Assembly (NCBI RefSeq): GCF_947500125.1
Contig: NZ_CANMRA010000027.1
Span: forward strand, 1 to 54,435
Direction: 5' to 3'
DNA: 54,435 bases
Source: an uncultured Kocuria sp.
GTDB lineage: Bacteria; Actinomycetota; Actinomycetes; Actinomycetales; Micrococcaceae
Notes under the pieces: model-generated
Databases searched by the model: none
The model's input: only the letters and a program-made list of their open reading frames with translations
What the model was told of the DNA's origin: nothing
Made by a program: the position numbers and the translations under genes
In this document: one piece after another, positions 1 to 9,802 of the stretch
How positions within the stretch are numbered: position 1 is the stretch's first letter
How the letters are laid out: each line of letters opens with the position of its first letter

Positions 1-184
1 GAACCCCGATCCCTTGACCGCCCTCACGGCCTGATCCCCGTACGAAGGATCGCTACACCACTCCCGGGGGCTTGACCACAGTCCCTGGGGACTGAACTGC
101 TTAATGCCCAGGCGTCTCTGGTGACCCCCTGGGAAACAAGGAACTGATGAATCAGCAATAAAACTGACGCTCGTGCTCATGGAT
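1..184. other. Intergenic edge of window
   Basis: No gene is visible. The segment lies downstream of the leftward type III restriction subunit. A weak hairpin (AGTCC/GGACT around position 82-95) is present but lacks a T run, so I do not call it a terminator. Confidence 0.4.
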
Positions 185-2653
185 CTACTGAGGGTCAGTG
201 GATGTCAGAAGCCCGTTCCAGGAGCCGGCTGCCTGCTTGATGTGGGTCTCCGTGGCGAATACGTAGCGCCAGGCCCCGAATTGTTCCTCGTCGCGGATGA
301 AGCGGGACCAACGTTCGGCAGCAGCTTTCTTAGTCAGCACGGACGTGTCCCGGGCGTCGTCATCGGACTTTCCTTCAATCACCCAGTGAGTGCCGTGTTT
401 GTCGATGGCGATGAAGTCGGGGAAGTAGCGTCCGGTGTCGGTGTGGATGAAGGCTTGGCCGGTGGTGTAAACCCGCAGCCACCAGGTGATTTCCTCGTCT
501 CGGTCCAGGAGCTGAGCCAGGGCCCATTCTGTGGACTTGGCGTCGAAGGAGGCGGTGGGCATGATGTTCTTCTTCCAGCCCTGGAAGTGCACGCCCTTGC
601 GGTAACCGTCCTCGTAGGCGTGCGGAGCGGCCGGGTCCACCAGGACCGGTTCCAGGGGCAGGGGCACGGGAGTGAGGACGTAGGTGCGTTCCTGCTTCCG
701 ATTGCCGATGGCGGTGCGGATGAGCTGCCGGATGCCTTCGACGGCCTGTTGGCGACGGTGCTGACCCCACTCGGCGGCTGCCTGCTCGGTGGAGGTCACC
801 CCGGCTCCGCGCAGGAACGCGGTAACCAACCGCCGGGCAGCGGTCTTCTCCCGCCGCTCCGCGGTGACCTCGGGTTGGCGCATGATCGCCTGGGTCAGCT
901 CCTCCCGGACAGTGTCCAGGCTGGCCACTTCCTGTCGGGCTTCCTCGCTCTTTTGCGGATCCACGACAATGGCGACGTCTCCGTTGCGTCGACGGGCGTC
1001 GAGGGCGTCGCGGAAGATCAGGGTAGGGACTTCACGGATGAACCGGGCGCCGGCGGCCTCGGCGTCCCCGTCATGGACGTCGGAGAGCGAGAACCGGGCG
1101 GTGACGAGTTTGGCTTCCTGCCGGGGGAAGACGATGCGTGGCGCGCCCTCGATGCGCACCCGGGGCCCCGGAGTAGGAATGGCTTGTCGCCTCTGGGACT
1201 CCTGGAGGACCAGCACCGGGGTGGCCTCCGCGGGGTCCTCATCGGGCTCTGCTGCCATGGAGAACAGATCGCCCTGGTTCGGATCCACAGCCAGGGGGTC
1301 GAACAGGGACCCCGGGTCCGCGACCGGCCGGGGGACAGGGAAGGAAGTGCCGGTAGGGGGCGTGGTGGTGGCTGCGCCCTGGGCATCGACCTCGGTTTGG
1401 GCGGCTGGGATCTGCAGGCGCCGGCGCAGCACGTCTTTCTGGGACAGCAGCGCCTGGTAGGAGTCGTGTGCCACCAGATCCACCTGATCCACCATGGGCA
1501 CGCCGGTGCGCTGACCGAAGGGCAGGCGCAGACCCCGGCCGAGGATCTGCTCGGTCAGTGTCTGGGAGGCCAGTTTGCGCAGGGCCACGATCACCGCGAT
1601 GTTCTTCACGTCCCAGCCCTCGCGCAGCATGTTCACGCTCACGATCGCCCGGATAGGAGAGTCAGGACGTTCCACATCGGCCAACGCTTGCAGGGCCACC
1701 TCGGAGGATTGCGAGGTGATCTCCAGGACCGCGGAGGGGTCCCCGATGAAACCTGGGCCGGCCAGAATCTGTCCGATCTGCCCGGCGTGTTCGATGCTCT
1801 GGCAGACCACGAACAGCACCGGACGCACCGACGGTGCGTCTCCGGCGACGGCACGGTACTGGGTGTAGGCGGCGTCCTTGGCCCGTAGCAGCTGGCAGGC
1901 ATCGGCCAGCTGGGTGCGTTCGTCCTTGGTGCCGTCCTTGCGGTAGACGATGACCGGGACCTTCACATGCCCGTCGGCGATGGCTTCCCCGAGGGTGTAC
2001 TGGAAGACGATCTTGGGGATGTCCGCCGTATTCGGGGTCGCGGTCAGACCCACTAGGGCGACCGGGTGCAGGTCACGGATGGCCTTGGAGAAGGCTTTGG
2101 CCTTCTCGTGGTAGATGTGATGCTCATCGGCGATGACGAACAGGTCCTCGGTGTTCTCCAGGTAGGCATAAAGCGCGTTGCCGAGGGTTTCGTCTTCTTC
2201 TCGCACCCGGCGGCTGACCTTGTCGCTGGGACGGATCAGCTGCTGGACGTTGAAAACGAACACCTTCAGCCGCTCCAGATCCCGCAGCACGGTGCCGACC
2301 TCGGTGCGCTGGAAGTTCTCCGGAGTGATGACGAACGGGACGGTCTCCGCCCCGGCGACGTACTTGGCCGAAGCCTCATCGAAGTTGGCCAGGGTCTTGG
2401 TCTGGATCGTGCTGTTGGGGGTGACCACGAGAACGTGGCGCACTCCCTGGGCGGCGAGGTAGTCGATGAGCGAGGACATCAGGAACGTCTTGCCGACACC
2501 GGTCGCCAGATCGGCCACCATCTCGGTGAAGGACCCGTCAGCGGCCACGACGGCCTTCACCACCTCGGCCAGAGCCAGCCGGTTGGGCTCGCGCAGATCG
2601 AAGCGAGCGGCGATCTCCAGCAGCAGCGCCTCGTCATAGGTGATCTCGAACAT
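185..2653 (-). CDS. Type III restriction endonuclease, Res subunit
   Basis: This is the ATP-dependent restriction subunit that would act with the adjacent Mod protein: DNA translocation or sliding followed by cleavage of unmodified DNA. Seen: Walker A ATGVGKT near residues 50-56, DEHH box near 177-180, LTATP near 204-208, a superfamily-2 motif VI (LGRGLRLPFG) near 371-380, and a C-terminal PD-(D/E)xK nuclease core with FPDF near 745 and EGK near 761. The length (822 aa) is within the family's range. I chose the ATG at 2653 because the upstream mod stop (TGA, 2655-2653) overlaps it as TGATG; a GTG at 2656 is the alternative. The gene appears intact, so the RM system is probably functional. Neighbouring mobile remnants fit a transferred defence gene. 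Confidence 0.93.
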   Translation of the reverse strand: MFEITYDEALLLEIAARFDLREPNRLALAEVVKAVVAADGSFTEMVADLATGVGKTFLMSSLIDYLAAQGVRHVLVVTPNSTIQTKTLANFDEASAKYVAGAETVPFVITPENFQRTEVGTVLRDLERLKVFVFNVQQLIRPSDKVSRRVREEDETLGNALYAYLENTEDLFVIADEHHIYHEKAKAFSKAIRDLHPVALVGLTATPNTADIPKIVFQYTLGEAIADGHVKVPVIVYRKDGTKDERTQLADACQLLRAKDAAYTQYRAVAGDAPSVRPVLFVVCQSIEHAGQIGQILAGPGFIGDPSAVLEITSQSSEVALQALADVERPDSPIRAIVSVNMLREGWDVKNIAVIVALRKLASQTLTEQILGRGLRLPFGQRTGVPMVDQVDLVAHDSYQALLSQKDVLRRRLQIPAAQTEVDAQGAATTTPPTGTSFPVPRPVADPGSLFDPLAVDPNQGDLFSMAAEPDEDPAEATPVLVLQESQRRQAIPTPGPRVRIEGAPRIVFPRQEAKLVTARFSLSDVHDGDAEAAGARFIREVPTLIFRDALDARRRNGDVAIVVDPQKSEEARQEVASLDTVREELTQAIMRQPEVTAERREKTAARRLVTAFLRGAGVTSTEQAAAEWGQHRRQQAVEGIRQLIRTAIGNRKQERTYVLTPVPLPLEPVLVDPAAPHAYEDGYRKGVHFQGWKKNIMPTASFDAKSTEWALAQLLDRDEEITWWLRVYTTGQAFIHTDTGRYFPDFIAIDKHGTHWVIEGKSDDDARDTSVLTKKAAAERWSRFIRDEEQFGAWRYVFATETHIKQAAGSWNGLLTSTDPQ

Positions 2654-4599
2654 CACTTCACCGTCGCCTTCGGGAACAGATCCTCGGGAGCCTTACGCAA
2701 CCGGGAACCGGGGGACAACTCGCCCAACAGCTGCTCGGCCTCCGACAGCACACCCTTGGCCACCACCACCGCTTTTTCCCCCTCGCCGAGGTGCTCCACC
2801 ACGGTACGGACCACCTGCTCATCGGCCACCCCGTCCACGACCGCCAGACGCAACCGGCGCTTGACCCCACAGAACACCGGGTGATCCGGAGTCAGGGAGA
2901 ACCGCAGCTGGCCGGCCACAGCCTTGGAGAAAACGCCATTGGCCGCAGCTTCGGACAGATACACCTCCCCGTCCTCGTCGTCGACCTCATACATGGACGG
3001 GCCCATGTGGGCGAGGGTGAATCCACCCCCGCCAGCCCATTGCACGGTGGTTTCTTCCTTGGTGCGGGTGGCTGTCCGCAACGCCTTGACCATCTGGGGA
3101 TCCAGACCACTCACCGCCTTCGAGACCCGGCCGAGCAGAGTGGTGAAAAGCTGGGCGTCCTCCGGAGTGATCCCTTCCGGCAACTCTGCAACTCCCACCC
3201 GTTCCTTCTTGGTCGTGATGCCCCCGGGATCTTCACCGCGGACGACCTTGGTCAGACGCGGCACCAGGAACCGGTCCACCGTGGCCTGTTGCAGCTCGAC
3301 CGTGACCCAGCGCCGGCCCATCTTGTGCGCCACCGCTGCCGTGGTCCCGGACCCGGCGAAGCAGTCGAGCACCAGATCCCCCGGGTTGGTAGCGATGTGG
3401 ATGATCCGCTCGAGCAACCGCTCGGGCTTCGGGGTGGAGAAGGCCGTGACCTCGGGAAACAGCAAATTCATCTCGTGCTTGGCCGACCGATTGTGCCCCA
3501 CATCGTCGTGGAACCACAGGGTCTGGGTGGCGCGGCTAGTGCTGATCTCGTGCAAATAGCGCTTGAGCTTCAGCCCCCCGTTGCCCCCCTTGGTGAAGTA
3601 CAAACGAGGCCAACTGCCCTGTTCGTGCCGGGCGCGTGCCACCTTCTCAGCTTCATCGAGGTCCATGTCGACCATCAGCGCCGGCACACCTTGCCGGACC
3701 TCATCGACGGGCACCCCGCAGATGAGGGCGCGTCGTTCATCGTCGCCAATATCAACGCGTTTGTAGGGCACACCCCACTCCTCCAGCAGAGCATGGATGG
3801 AGTCCTGATTCTGGCCCCAGCACCGTCCCTTGGCGGGGTAAACAAGCTCGCCCGTGAACGGGGATTGAATGGCATAGACCCACAGCTGGTTCCTGTAGGC
3901 GCTGGGGGCTGCCGGATCTCCAGAGACCCACGGCTGAGGATCACCATCCGTGGACTTGTACAAGGCATCTCTGGAAGCCAAACGCTCCAGCCGATTACCT
4001 CGCCACTCAGGACTCTTCGCATAAACCAGGATGTAATCCTGATCCGTGGAGAAAGTCGGCGCGTCATTGCGGGGGGAGTAGGCCTTCTGCCAGATCACCG
4101 TGCCCATGAAGTTCTCCGCCCCGAACTCCTCATCCAACAGGACGCGCATCCGGTGAACCTCGGCGTCGTCCAAGTGCACCCAGATCGAGGCGTCCTCGGC
4201 CATAAGCGGCTTGAGGTCGCGGATACGGTCACGCATCATCGTCAGCCACACCGAGTGCTCCAAAGCATCGGCGTAGTGCTCGAACGCCTGATCAGTGTTG
4301 AAGGGCGGATCGATGTAGACCAGTTTCACCTGGCCCCGGTACTTCTGCGACCACTCCGGCACCGTGCCCAGCGACCGCAACGCATCAGCGGACTCACCAG
4401 CGATAAGAAGGTTCTCGCCGGCCCCCGTGAGTCCTTCGAGCTCTCCTACCTTGCCGGTGACCTGGATGCTCTTCACCTCGCGGGCGCGAGGGTCGGCTCG
4501 GTCCACCCACTGGTAGTCGTACTTCCCGTGCTCCGCGGGAATCAGGGCCGCATCCTTGCCCATCCACGTCAGCTCAAGACGCCCCTTCGGTGACTTCAT
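2653..4599 (-). CDS. Type III DNA adenine methyltransferase, Mod subunit
   Basis: This is a 648-aa N6-adenine methyltransferase that protects host DNA and supplies sequence recognition to Res. Seen: catalytic motif IV DPPF at residues 97-100 (DPPFNTD) preceding the SAM-binding motif FAGSGTT at 414-420. That order is typical of the beta class to which type III Mod proteins belong. The roughly 300-residue stretch between them is the likely target-recognition domain, the part that varies among homologues. The stop overlaps the res start, so the two are one leftward operon with mod first. A fair ribosome-binding stretch (GAAGGGCGGG) precedes the ATG. No frameshift or missing motif is seen. Phase variation repeats, sometimes found in mod genes, were not noticed. 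Confidence 0.94.
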   Translation of the reverse strand: MKSPKGRLELTWMGKDAALIPAEHGKYDYQWVDRADPRAREVKSIQVTGKVGELEGLTGAGENLLIAGESADALRSLGTVPEWSQKYRGQVKLVYIDPPFNTDQAFEHYADALEHSVWLTMMRDRIRDLKPLMAEDASIWVHLDDAEVHRMRVLLDEEFGAENFMGTVIWQKAYSPRNDAPTFSTDQDYILVYAKSPEWRGNRLERLASRDALYKSTDGDPQPWVSGDPAAPSAYRNQLWVYAIQSPFTGELVYPAKGRCWGQNQDSIHALLEEWGVPYKRVDIGDDERRALICGVPVDEVRQGVPALMVDMDLDEAEKVARARHEQGSWPRLYFTKGGNGGLKLKRYLHEISTSRATQTLWFHDDVGHNRSAKHEMNLLFPEVTAFSTPKPERLLERIIHIATNPGDLVLDCFAGSGTTAAVAHKMGRRWVTVELQQATVDRFLVPRLTKVVRGEDPGGITTKKERVGVAELPEGITPEDAQLFTTLLGRVSKAVSGLDPQMVKALRTATRTKEETTVQWAGGGGFTLAHMGPSMYEVDDEDGEVYLSEAAANGVFSKAVAGQLRFSLTPDHPVFCGVKRRLRLAVVDGVADEQVVRTVVEHLGEGEKAVVVAKGVLSEAEQLLGELSPGSRLRKAPEDLFPKATVK

Positions 4600-4900
4600 G
4601 CCCGCCCTTCAACCCAGCCCAATCCCTGACGAGGCAATGGGCTGTACAAGGGCCACGCTGAAGCAGCGTGGCCCTTTATTGCTGTAACTGTCTGGTACTC
4701 AGCTTTTCACAAGACCGCTGGCCTCCAGCACGGACCCGCACAGCTCGCTCAGATGCGGGCAGGGACATCGGTGAGCACCTCCACGAGGTGCTCGGAATGC
4801 CTTGGGTCCAGCAAGGTCACCCTGATGACTTTGCCCTCAGTTCTCGGCCTGTAGGCCTGCGCGACGAAGGCCGGAAGGCTGACCCGAGGCCGGGTACCGG
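4600..4900. other. Upstream region of mod with no intact gene
   Basis: This stretch holds the start-side region of the leftward mod operon, a terminator-like hairpin (4650-4680) and then sequence leading into a DUF4913 remnant. No complete gene is convincing on either strand. The short reading frames here have no recognisable family, start and Shine-Dalgarno combination. Confidence 0.4.
4650..4680 (+). terminator. Rho-independent terminator hairpin
   Basis: An 11-bp perfect stem (GGGCCACGCTG / CAGCGTGGCCC) with a 3-nt loop is followed by TTTATT on the plus strand. It faces rightward although no rightward gene ends before it. It may be left over from a gene that is now lost, or insulate the region from mod transcription. 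Confidence 0.75.
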
Positions 4901-5094
4901 CTGAGCGCCCTATGGCGGGCCCGGGAGCACCCACGCTTGGACCCGGCCACGGACACGGCTGTGTGGTGGCGCGACTACGTCGAACCGACCATGCGCACCC
5001 TCTTCGACGCCCACGGACCCTTTGAAGGTTGCACCCCAAAGCGCCCCCACCCAAGCTTTCCCCTCACTACTATCTCGCCGCCAAGTGATTTTTT
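4883..5094 (+). pseudogene. DUF4913 C-terminal remnant
   Basis: An open stretch reading SALWRAREHPRLDPATD then AVWWRDYVEPTMRTLFDAHG and PFEGC resembles the C-terminal half of DUF4913 proteins, which are small proteins of unknown function common on actinobacterial plasmids and mobile elements. The pattern of a tryptophan-rich LWR...LDPAT...WWRD...GPF core is what I recognise. The frame opens after a stop at 4880-4882 and has no start codon in a sensible place, so the N-terminal half is gone. The reading after GPFEGC is ordinary C-terminal tail up to a stop near 5094. I infer a deletion remnant of a plasmid or island gene, consistent with the orphan terminator upstream. Confidence 0.6.
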
Positions 5095-5207
5095 CCATTG
5101 ATCGTCTCGGCCGCATACAACACCTTGAAACCCGAAGCGTCTGGCAGTCGCATATCACCTTCGTCGCCACAGAGCTATGTAATGAGATTTATGGACTAGC
5201 CTAAACC

Positions 5208-8200
5208 TTATCTCTTCTTCATGTGAACCCTGAGTAGTAAGGGATCCCTGTCTGGCCGATAGCTTGCGACCACATCCTCGTCCTTCAAGCGGTTCAGAAT
5301 GGCACGGTGTTCTGGCGTGTCGGGGATTTTCGGTCGCTGCGTTCCTTGATCAGCGATGACAGCGTAGTTACCCCCAATTCTGCGGAGGATTTCACGTAAA
5401 TTGTCAGTGTTGATAGTTTCGCCCGATTCTGCGAGGAGGCAGATAAGTGATTCAGGAGCCACACCACCGTTGCGAAGGATTTCGATCTGGTTGTAACCCG
5501 CGGTCCAACCAGAGTGCACTGCATAATCAGTAATAGCTTGATACGTCCGCATTCCCGCGCCGTCGGTGTAGTCAGCAAGGTTGTCGAGAATCCTGCGTTT
5601 TACATGGTTCGGAATACGGGCGCTCGACATCAATTCGGGCAAATGCTCGATTGGCGCGTGTTCAGGCGTCATAAATTCGCCAAATTGTCTTGACTTCGCG
5701 ATCGCTGCCTCTCGGGTCGGCCAGTCCACCATAAGGTCATGGGAGAAGGCCTCGGTATCGTCGGTGATCAGCCTGTGTTCGAGCAACAGACCCACCAATT
5801 CGCCGGACTCGGGCTCGATGGAGGTGGCGCGGAGGGGATAATCAAGTCCGAGACTGTCGACAAGACGTACTCGTAGTGCTGCCTCAGGAAGTGATTCGTT
5901 CGCATTAATGATTGCGGTGGCGAGTCCGGTCAGAGCGTCGAGATCGGCTCCCTGTACGTCGACAATCCTGCCCGATGACTTCAAGACGGCGGCCAGATGG
6001 ACATCGATCTCACCGATCTGTCTTAGGTAAGCGTCGATGTTGGTAAATGTCGAAGGCACACGTGTGTTTCCTGCAAGTGCAGGCCATGCCTCGGGGATTA
6101 CGTCGGTAATGTTTTCCACCGTGCAGTTTGGGGAAGCTTCCGCGATGAGCGCCAAAGTCCCATCTGCGTCACGGGTGGCCGCGTCGTTGATGATGGATGT
6201 GAAATCAGTAGGCGTTGCAACAGTGTACGGAGTGGCAGACGACGTACGTACAGCCTTAACGTAGCCGGAGAGATGTTCAAGCGCATGGGCGTAGACATCT
6301 GCATTGCGTGTACGCAGGGTATCCAAAGCGATGTCTTCGCTACCGGTGAGCGTTGACAGGTTTTCTGCAGTCACGGCATAGGACTTTGTTTTGATTGCTG
6401 CCTTACGGGCTTCAGATGTGAGTGGGGTGACGCTATTCAGTTGAGCCTTAGCGGCGGCCACTACATCCATTGCATGCTCCGCGTGCTGGGAGCTGGCGGG
6501 ATTACTTAAGGACAGGAAGGAAGGGTAATTGGTTTCAATGTACTTACGCACGGGACTGTCAAGGTTGTACGCGACGGAGTCTACCCAGGCGGTGAGCGCC
6601 GCATCGAAGATAACCTCTCGCATTCTGTCGTCCACAGGAGCGCGTTCGACTACATAGGCGAAGACGTCCTGCCACGATTGAGCGAGCAGACTAATCAGTG
6701 CCGGCGGTCGCTGACCGTGTGCCATGTACCGGTCGAGGAACTGGCGTTCTTGGCTTCCCCAAGTGAGAAGCTCACGCACCACACGATCCGCATCCTTGAT
6801 CCGCGTAGTCAGCAGATGGTCCATGACAGAGACGTTGTACATGCTCCGGTCGCCCAGCACGCTTACGCCCTGGTCCCTGATGATGGCGTCCACGTCGTCT
6901 GCTTCTAGCTTGTACAGCATTTCAGGCTCACCACGGTCGACGTGGTGCATGACGTAGTTCAGCGCGTCCGGACGAAGAAGTTTCCCGTAGAAAGGGGACA
7001 CATAGAGTCCGAAGTAAGCATTGAGGTAACCGTGGGCGACCAAGTCCTGGGCGAGATGTGAGGTTAGAATCTCCTGAGTCAACTGGCGAAAGGTGCGGAC
7101 CCCATCGTTTTCCAGGTCGCCTACTGGAAGTGTGAATTCTGGCCGGTGGTAGAGGCCGTTCCAGTCGTGATGTTGCAGGAAATCGATGTCAGCGGCAATC
7201 CGTTCACGTTCATTATACGTTGCTTCTCGATCGACCTGCTCCCATTTGCGAGGATCCAGTGTTTCCCCCAACAGTTCTTGCAGCCCCTCAAGCGGGAAAT
7301 TAAAGACTGCCGACCCGTACGGTGAAGGCAAGGTTACCGTGATCGCAGATTGAGCGGAGACAAGTTTAATCCAGAAATTAGCAGTCGACATTTCGAGCGT
7401 GTCGACATTAACATTGTTTACAGTGATTTGAGCCTCCCGGGGGCTTCTGCTTGGCAGCTGCCAACTTAGGGCCAGGAGTGCTGCCGCATCCCTAAGCTTT
7501 TCCGCCAGGCGCGCAGCTCTGTGATCAGCGGTGTCAGTAATTCGCATATTATTGCGAATTTCCAGGTCCTGTTGCGTTAGCTCTTCGATGTTTACGCTGA
7601 CAAGTCGGCGCCACGCCTTGTATAGCGAGTCTAAGTTGCTAGTTGCGATACGGAGCGATTCGAAGTCAGACATGTGAATGTTCTTGTAGAGAACAATCGC
7701 AAACAACCGGTCCACATCGAGGCCGGGTACCGTGCTACCCATCATTAACAGCCTGCGGCGAAATACCTCAAATTCGTTGCGTATATTGCGAATAAGCCTC
7801 ATGTCCGCAACGTGACGGGCAGCAATGTCAATTAGATCATGCGAGACCATGTACTCGTCGCTGCTCATCTCGCGAGCCATAAGGTCTCGTGCATTCCGGT
7901 GTGTCAGAAAGGGCACCACGGGCACCACGAGATCGAAGAACTTCGTACGGTTAGCCCGCCGGATTTCGGTGTGTGCTTCATCGCTCCATGTGTCTTCGTC
8001 GTCGAGGCCGAGTCGCTCGAAGACGCTGTCGCGCAGAGCATAAATGAATTTGATTGGCTTGTTTTCAATTTGCTTGGCCGAGTTGAGCAACGTGTTGAGG
8101 GCCCGGAGCGTTTCAAAGATGTGCGCGTCATCGAAGCGGTCGATGTCCTCGAAGATGACGATGTCCCGCTCGCTGATTTCGAAGTAGTAGATGATCTCGT

Positions 8201-8894
8201 CGAGGTACTCGTCGAAGTAACTGGTTGATTGGGGCGACAAAGTGACTGTCGCTGGGCCAGCAGCCACTTTTTCAATGGTCATTCGACCATTGCTCAACCA
8301 GCGTGCGGAGTAGACCACCGCACTGGAGGCAATGAACAGTGCAAACGTCGTGAGTAAAACTTGCCATTGCTCAGTGCCTGCCACCTCCACAAGCGGTCCG
8401 GGTCTCGCAGTGAAAAAGAAGAATGCCGTAATTAGTAACCCAAAACCTAGTGCAATCCACATTTCCTGGCGTTTTCTAAAACTGGTGATTCGACGGAACC
8501 GGGACCTGGGCGTCTTGTGTGGACTCTCTTGATAAAGGAGTTGCTTGACGATTTCCTTTTGAATGCGGTTAGTCGTTGTGTGGGCGGCGGGGTTTTCCTC
8601 TCCTGCTATCGCTTGATCTTCTGCGGGCGTTCCGAGGGTAGACAGTGATAGTTCAACCACCCGACGAGGGTAGGTCTCACTAATTTTTTGGAGAACACTG
8701 CTCTTTCCAGCCCCGTATGCCCCGGTGAGCGCAAGGTTCCGCGATGGAGGGGTGCCCTCGATCGCCTGAGTCAGAATCTGGAAGTAGAGCTCGTGATGTT
8801 GAGGCTCGTACTGCGGCGCAAGACTCGTCATCGCGGGCGCAGATTGAGATGAATTAGGAGATCCGGGTGATGGCATAGGGGGAGTGTCACGCAT
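5208..8894 (-). CDS. YobI-like P-loop NTPase with two membrane segments
   Basis: A 1228-aa protein resembling the YobI family of large STAND/KAP-like ATPases. Seen: Walker A GAYGAGKSS at residues 58-66; two hydrophobic segments at about 145-163 and 177-199 inserted between the Walker motifs; Walker B DIVIFEDIDRFDD at 244-256; then about 950 residues of helical sequence with no recognised catalytic domain. This layout (NTPase with membrane segments inside the ATPase) is shared with KAP NTPases, which sit at the membrane. Its position beside a type III RM system, HEPN/MNT and ApeA suggests antiphage defence, but that role is inferred from context. Base composition is clearly lower in GC than the flanking catabolic genes, a sign of transfer. 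No Shine-Dalgarno is seen before the ATG at 8894 or the alternative ATG at 8876, so the start is uncertain. Confidence 0.75.
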   Translation of the reverse strand: MRDTPPMPSPGSPNSSQSAPAMTSLAPQYEPQHHELYFQILTQAIEGTPPSRNLALTGAYGAGKSSVLQKISETYPRRVVELSLSTLGTPAEDQAIAGEENPAAHTTTNRIQKEIVKQLLYQESPHKTPRSRFRRITSFRKRQEMWIALGFGLLITAFFFFTARPGPLVEVAGTEQWQVLLTTFALFIASSAVVYSARWLSNGRMTIEKVAAGPATVTLSPQSTSYFDEYLDEIIYYFEISERDIVIFEDIDRFDDAHIFETLRALNTLLNSAKQIENKPIKFIYALRDSVFERLGLDDEDTWSDEAHTEIRRANRTKFFDLVVPVVPFLTHRNARDLMAREMSSDEYMVSHDLIDIAARHVADMRLIRNIRNEFEVFRRRLLMMGSTVPGLDVDRLFAIVLYKNIHMSDFESLRIATSNLDSLYKAWRRLVSVNIEELTQQDLEIRNNMRITDTADHRAARLAEKLRDAAALLALSWQLPSRSPREAQITVNNVNVDTLEMSTANFWIKLVSAQSAITVTLPSPYGSAVFNFPLEGLQELLGETLDPRKWEQVDREATYNERERIAADIDFLQHHDWNGLYHRPEFTLPVGDLENDGVRTFRQLTQEILTSHLAQDLVAHGYLNAYFGLYVSPFYGKLLRPDALNYVMHHVDRGEPEMLYKLEADDVDAIIRDQGVSVLGDRSMYNVSVMDHLLTTRIKDADRVVRELLTWGSQERQFLDRYMAHGQRPPALISLLAQSWQDVFAYVVERAPVDDRMREVIFDAALTAWVDSVAYNLDSPVRKYIETNYPSFLSLSNPASSQHAEHAMDVVAAAKAQLNSVTPLTSEARKAAIKTKSYAVTAENLSTLTGSEDIALDTLRTRNADVYAHALEHLSGYVKAVRTSSATPYTVATPTDFTSIINDAATRDADGTLALIAEASPNCTVENITDVIPEAWPALAGNTRVPSTFTNIDAYLRQIGEIDVHLAAVLKSSGRIVDVQGADLDALTGLATAIINANESLPEAALRVRLVDSLGLDYPLRATSIEPESGELVGLLLEHRLITDDTEAFSHDLMVDWPTREAAIAKSRQFGEFMTPEHAPIEHLPELMSSARIPNHVKRRILDNLADYTDGAGMRTYQAITDYAVHSGWTAGYNQIEILRNGGVAPESLICLLAESGETINTDNLREILRRIGGNYAVIADQGTQRPKIPDTPEHRAILNRLKDEDVVASYRPDRDPLLLRVHMKKR

Positions 8895-9099
8895 GTGCTG
8901 ATGTTAACCATGCGGTCCGATGCCCCCTACCACGTCCCTACTGATTGTCCATTCCAGCTACGTCTACCTCCCAGTGGTCCCAGTCCTACCGGCGAGCCAA
9001 AGGAGGACGAAGACTTAGTGCCGGCTTAAGGTGTTCGACCTCGTGCTGATGTCAGGGAATCCTGGCAGCGTCAGGGTTTCATGACACTCGGAGGTGGAC

Positions 9100-9441
9100 G
9101 TGCTCGAGCACGATGAACAGCAAGGCGTGACGGCGCCGCGCGCCGCGTGGGAGCTAGGGGCGGCCCTCGCCGATCATTCCGTGCCGGTGGATGACCGTGA
9201 TGGGGTGGCTGTAGCCCAGTTCCTGCGCATGGCCGCTGATGCGTGGGCCGCCACGAAGACCGAGGAGAGCATCGACCGCGCTTTGGAGCGAGTGAGGTTC
9301 CTGCGCCTGCTGGAGCGCGGGGCCGGCGTGGCGCGGCGCGATGCCGTGGGGGACGCCCGGGGAAGCGAGGCCTCGTGGGCCAGGGTTGGCTGGTCGTTGA
9401 ACACCTCCCGGCAGAGTGCCTATGAACGGTTCACCGGCTGA
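9100..9441 (+). CDS. Small helix-turn-helix-like hypothetical protein
   Basis: A 113-aa protein of no named family. The GTG at 9100 is chosen because GGAGG at 9090-9094 lies 5 nt upstream; a GTG at 9094 overlaps that site. The middle is acidic and helical. The C-terminus SWARVGWSLNTSRQSAYERF closely matches the recognition-helix pattern SWxxIGxxLGxTRQxAxxRF seen in many small actinobacterial DNA-binding proteins. I infer a regulator or partition accessory of the mobile region. It stands alone, with no partner overlapping. Confidence 0.6.
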   Translation: MLEHDEQQGVTAPRAAWELGAALADHSVPVDDRDGVAVAQFLRMAADAWAATKTEESIDRALERVRFLRLLERGAGVARRDAVGDARGSEASWARVGWSLNTSRQSAYERFTG

Positions 9442-9802
9442 CACTGTCTTTGGTGGGACCCGTCGGCGGGTGAGACCGAGTCTTAGGAACCTTTGGGGCG
9501 TTGGTGCGTCTCGCAGGTCGGGGGACGCGAGACGTCTCATCGATGAACTTTGAACTTGTCATTGTCAGGCTGGCCCTCGAGTCCGTGGCGGGGTGAGGCT
9601 GGGGGTGATCAACTCCCTCAGCTGGTCTTCGACCATCCATGGTGCGTCCGCTTGGGCATGCATGTGCTGTGTGCGGCCGAAATTTACTCGGGCACCGCCG
9701 GGCCAGGTGGTGGGGCAGCTCCTAGCCAGGTTGCTGGTCGTATGCAGAAGCTTCCGCAGAACAAGAAAGTGCGTACAATTGTGAGCGATTGGGAGGTTGG
9801 AT
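9442..9802. other. Gap with a res-like site and a possible gene remnant
   Basis: This 360-bp gap contains a res-like site at 9509-9542 (see findings). On the minus strand about 9567-9740 there is a protein-like open stretch (ending EDQLRELITPSLTPPRT) without a good start; it may be a gene remnant but I recognise no family. The ribosome-binding site GGGAGG (9791-9796) of the next gene lies at its right end. Confidence 0.3.
9509..9542. repeat. res-like site, left copy
   Basis: TCTCGCA, then 11 nt, then GCGAGACGTCTCATCG. The same layout with identical spacing recurs at 12491-12524 next to the resolvase gene. The inverted TCTCGC/GCGAGA pair and the inner GAGACGTCTC palindrome look like a recombinase-binding site. 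Confidence 0.5.

Noticed and set aside
2791-4593. 600-codon open frame on the plus strand opposite mod
   Set aside because: It is the antisense shadow of the well-supported Mod gene, with no family features; high-GC DNA leaves such frames open.
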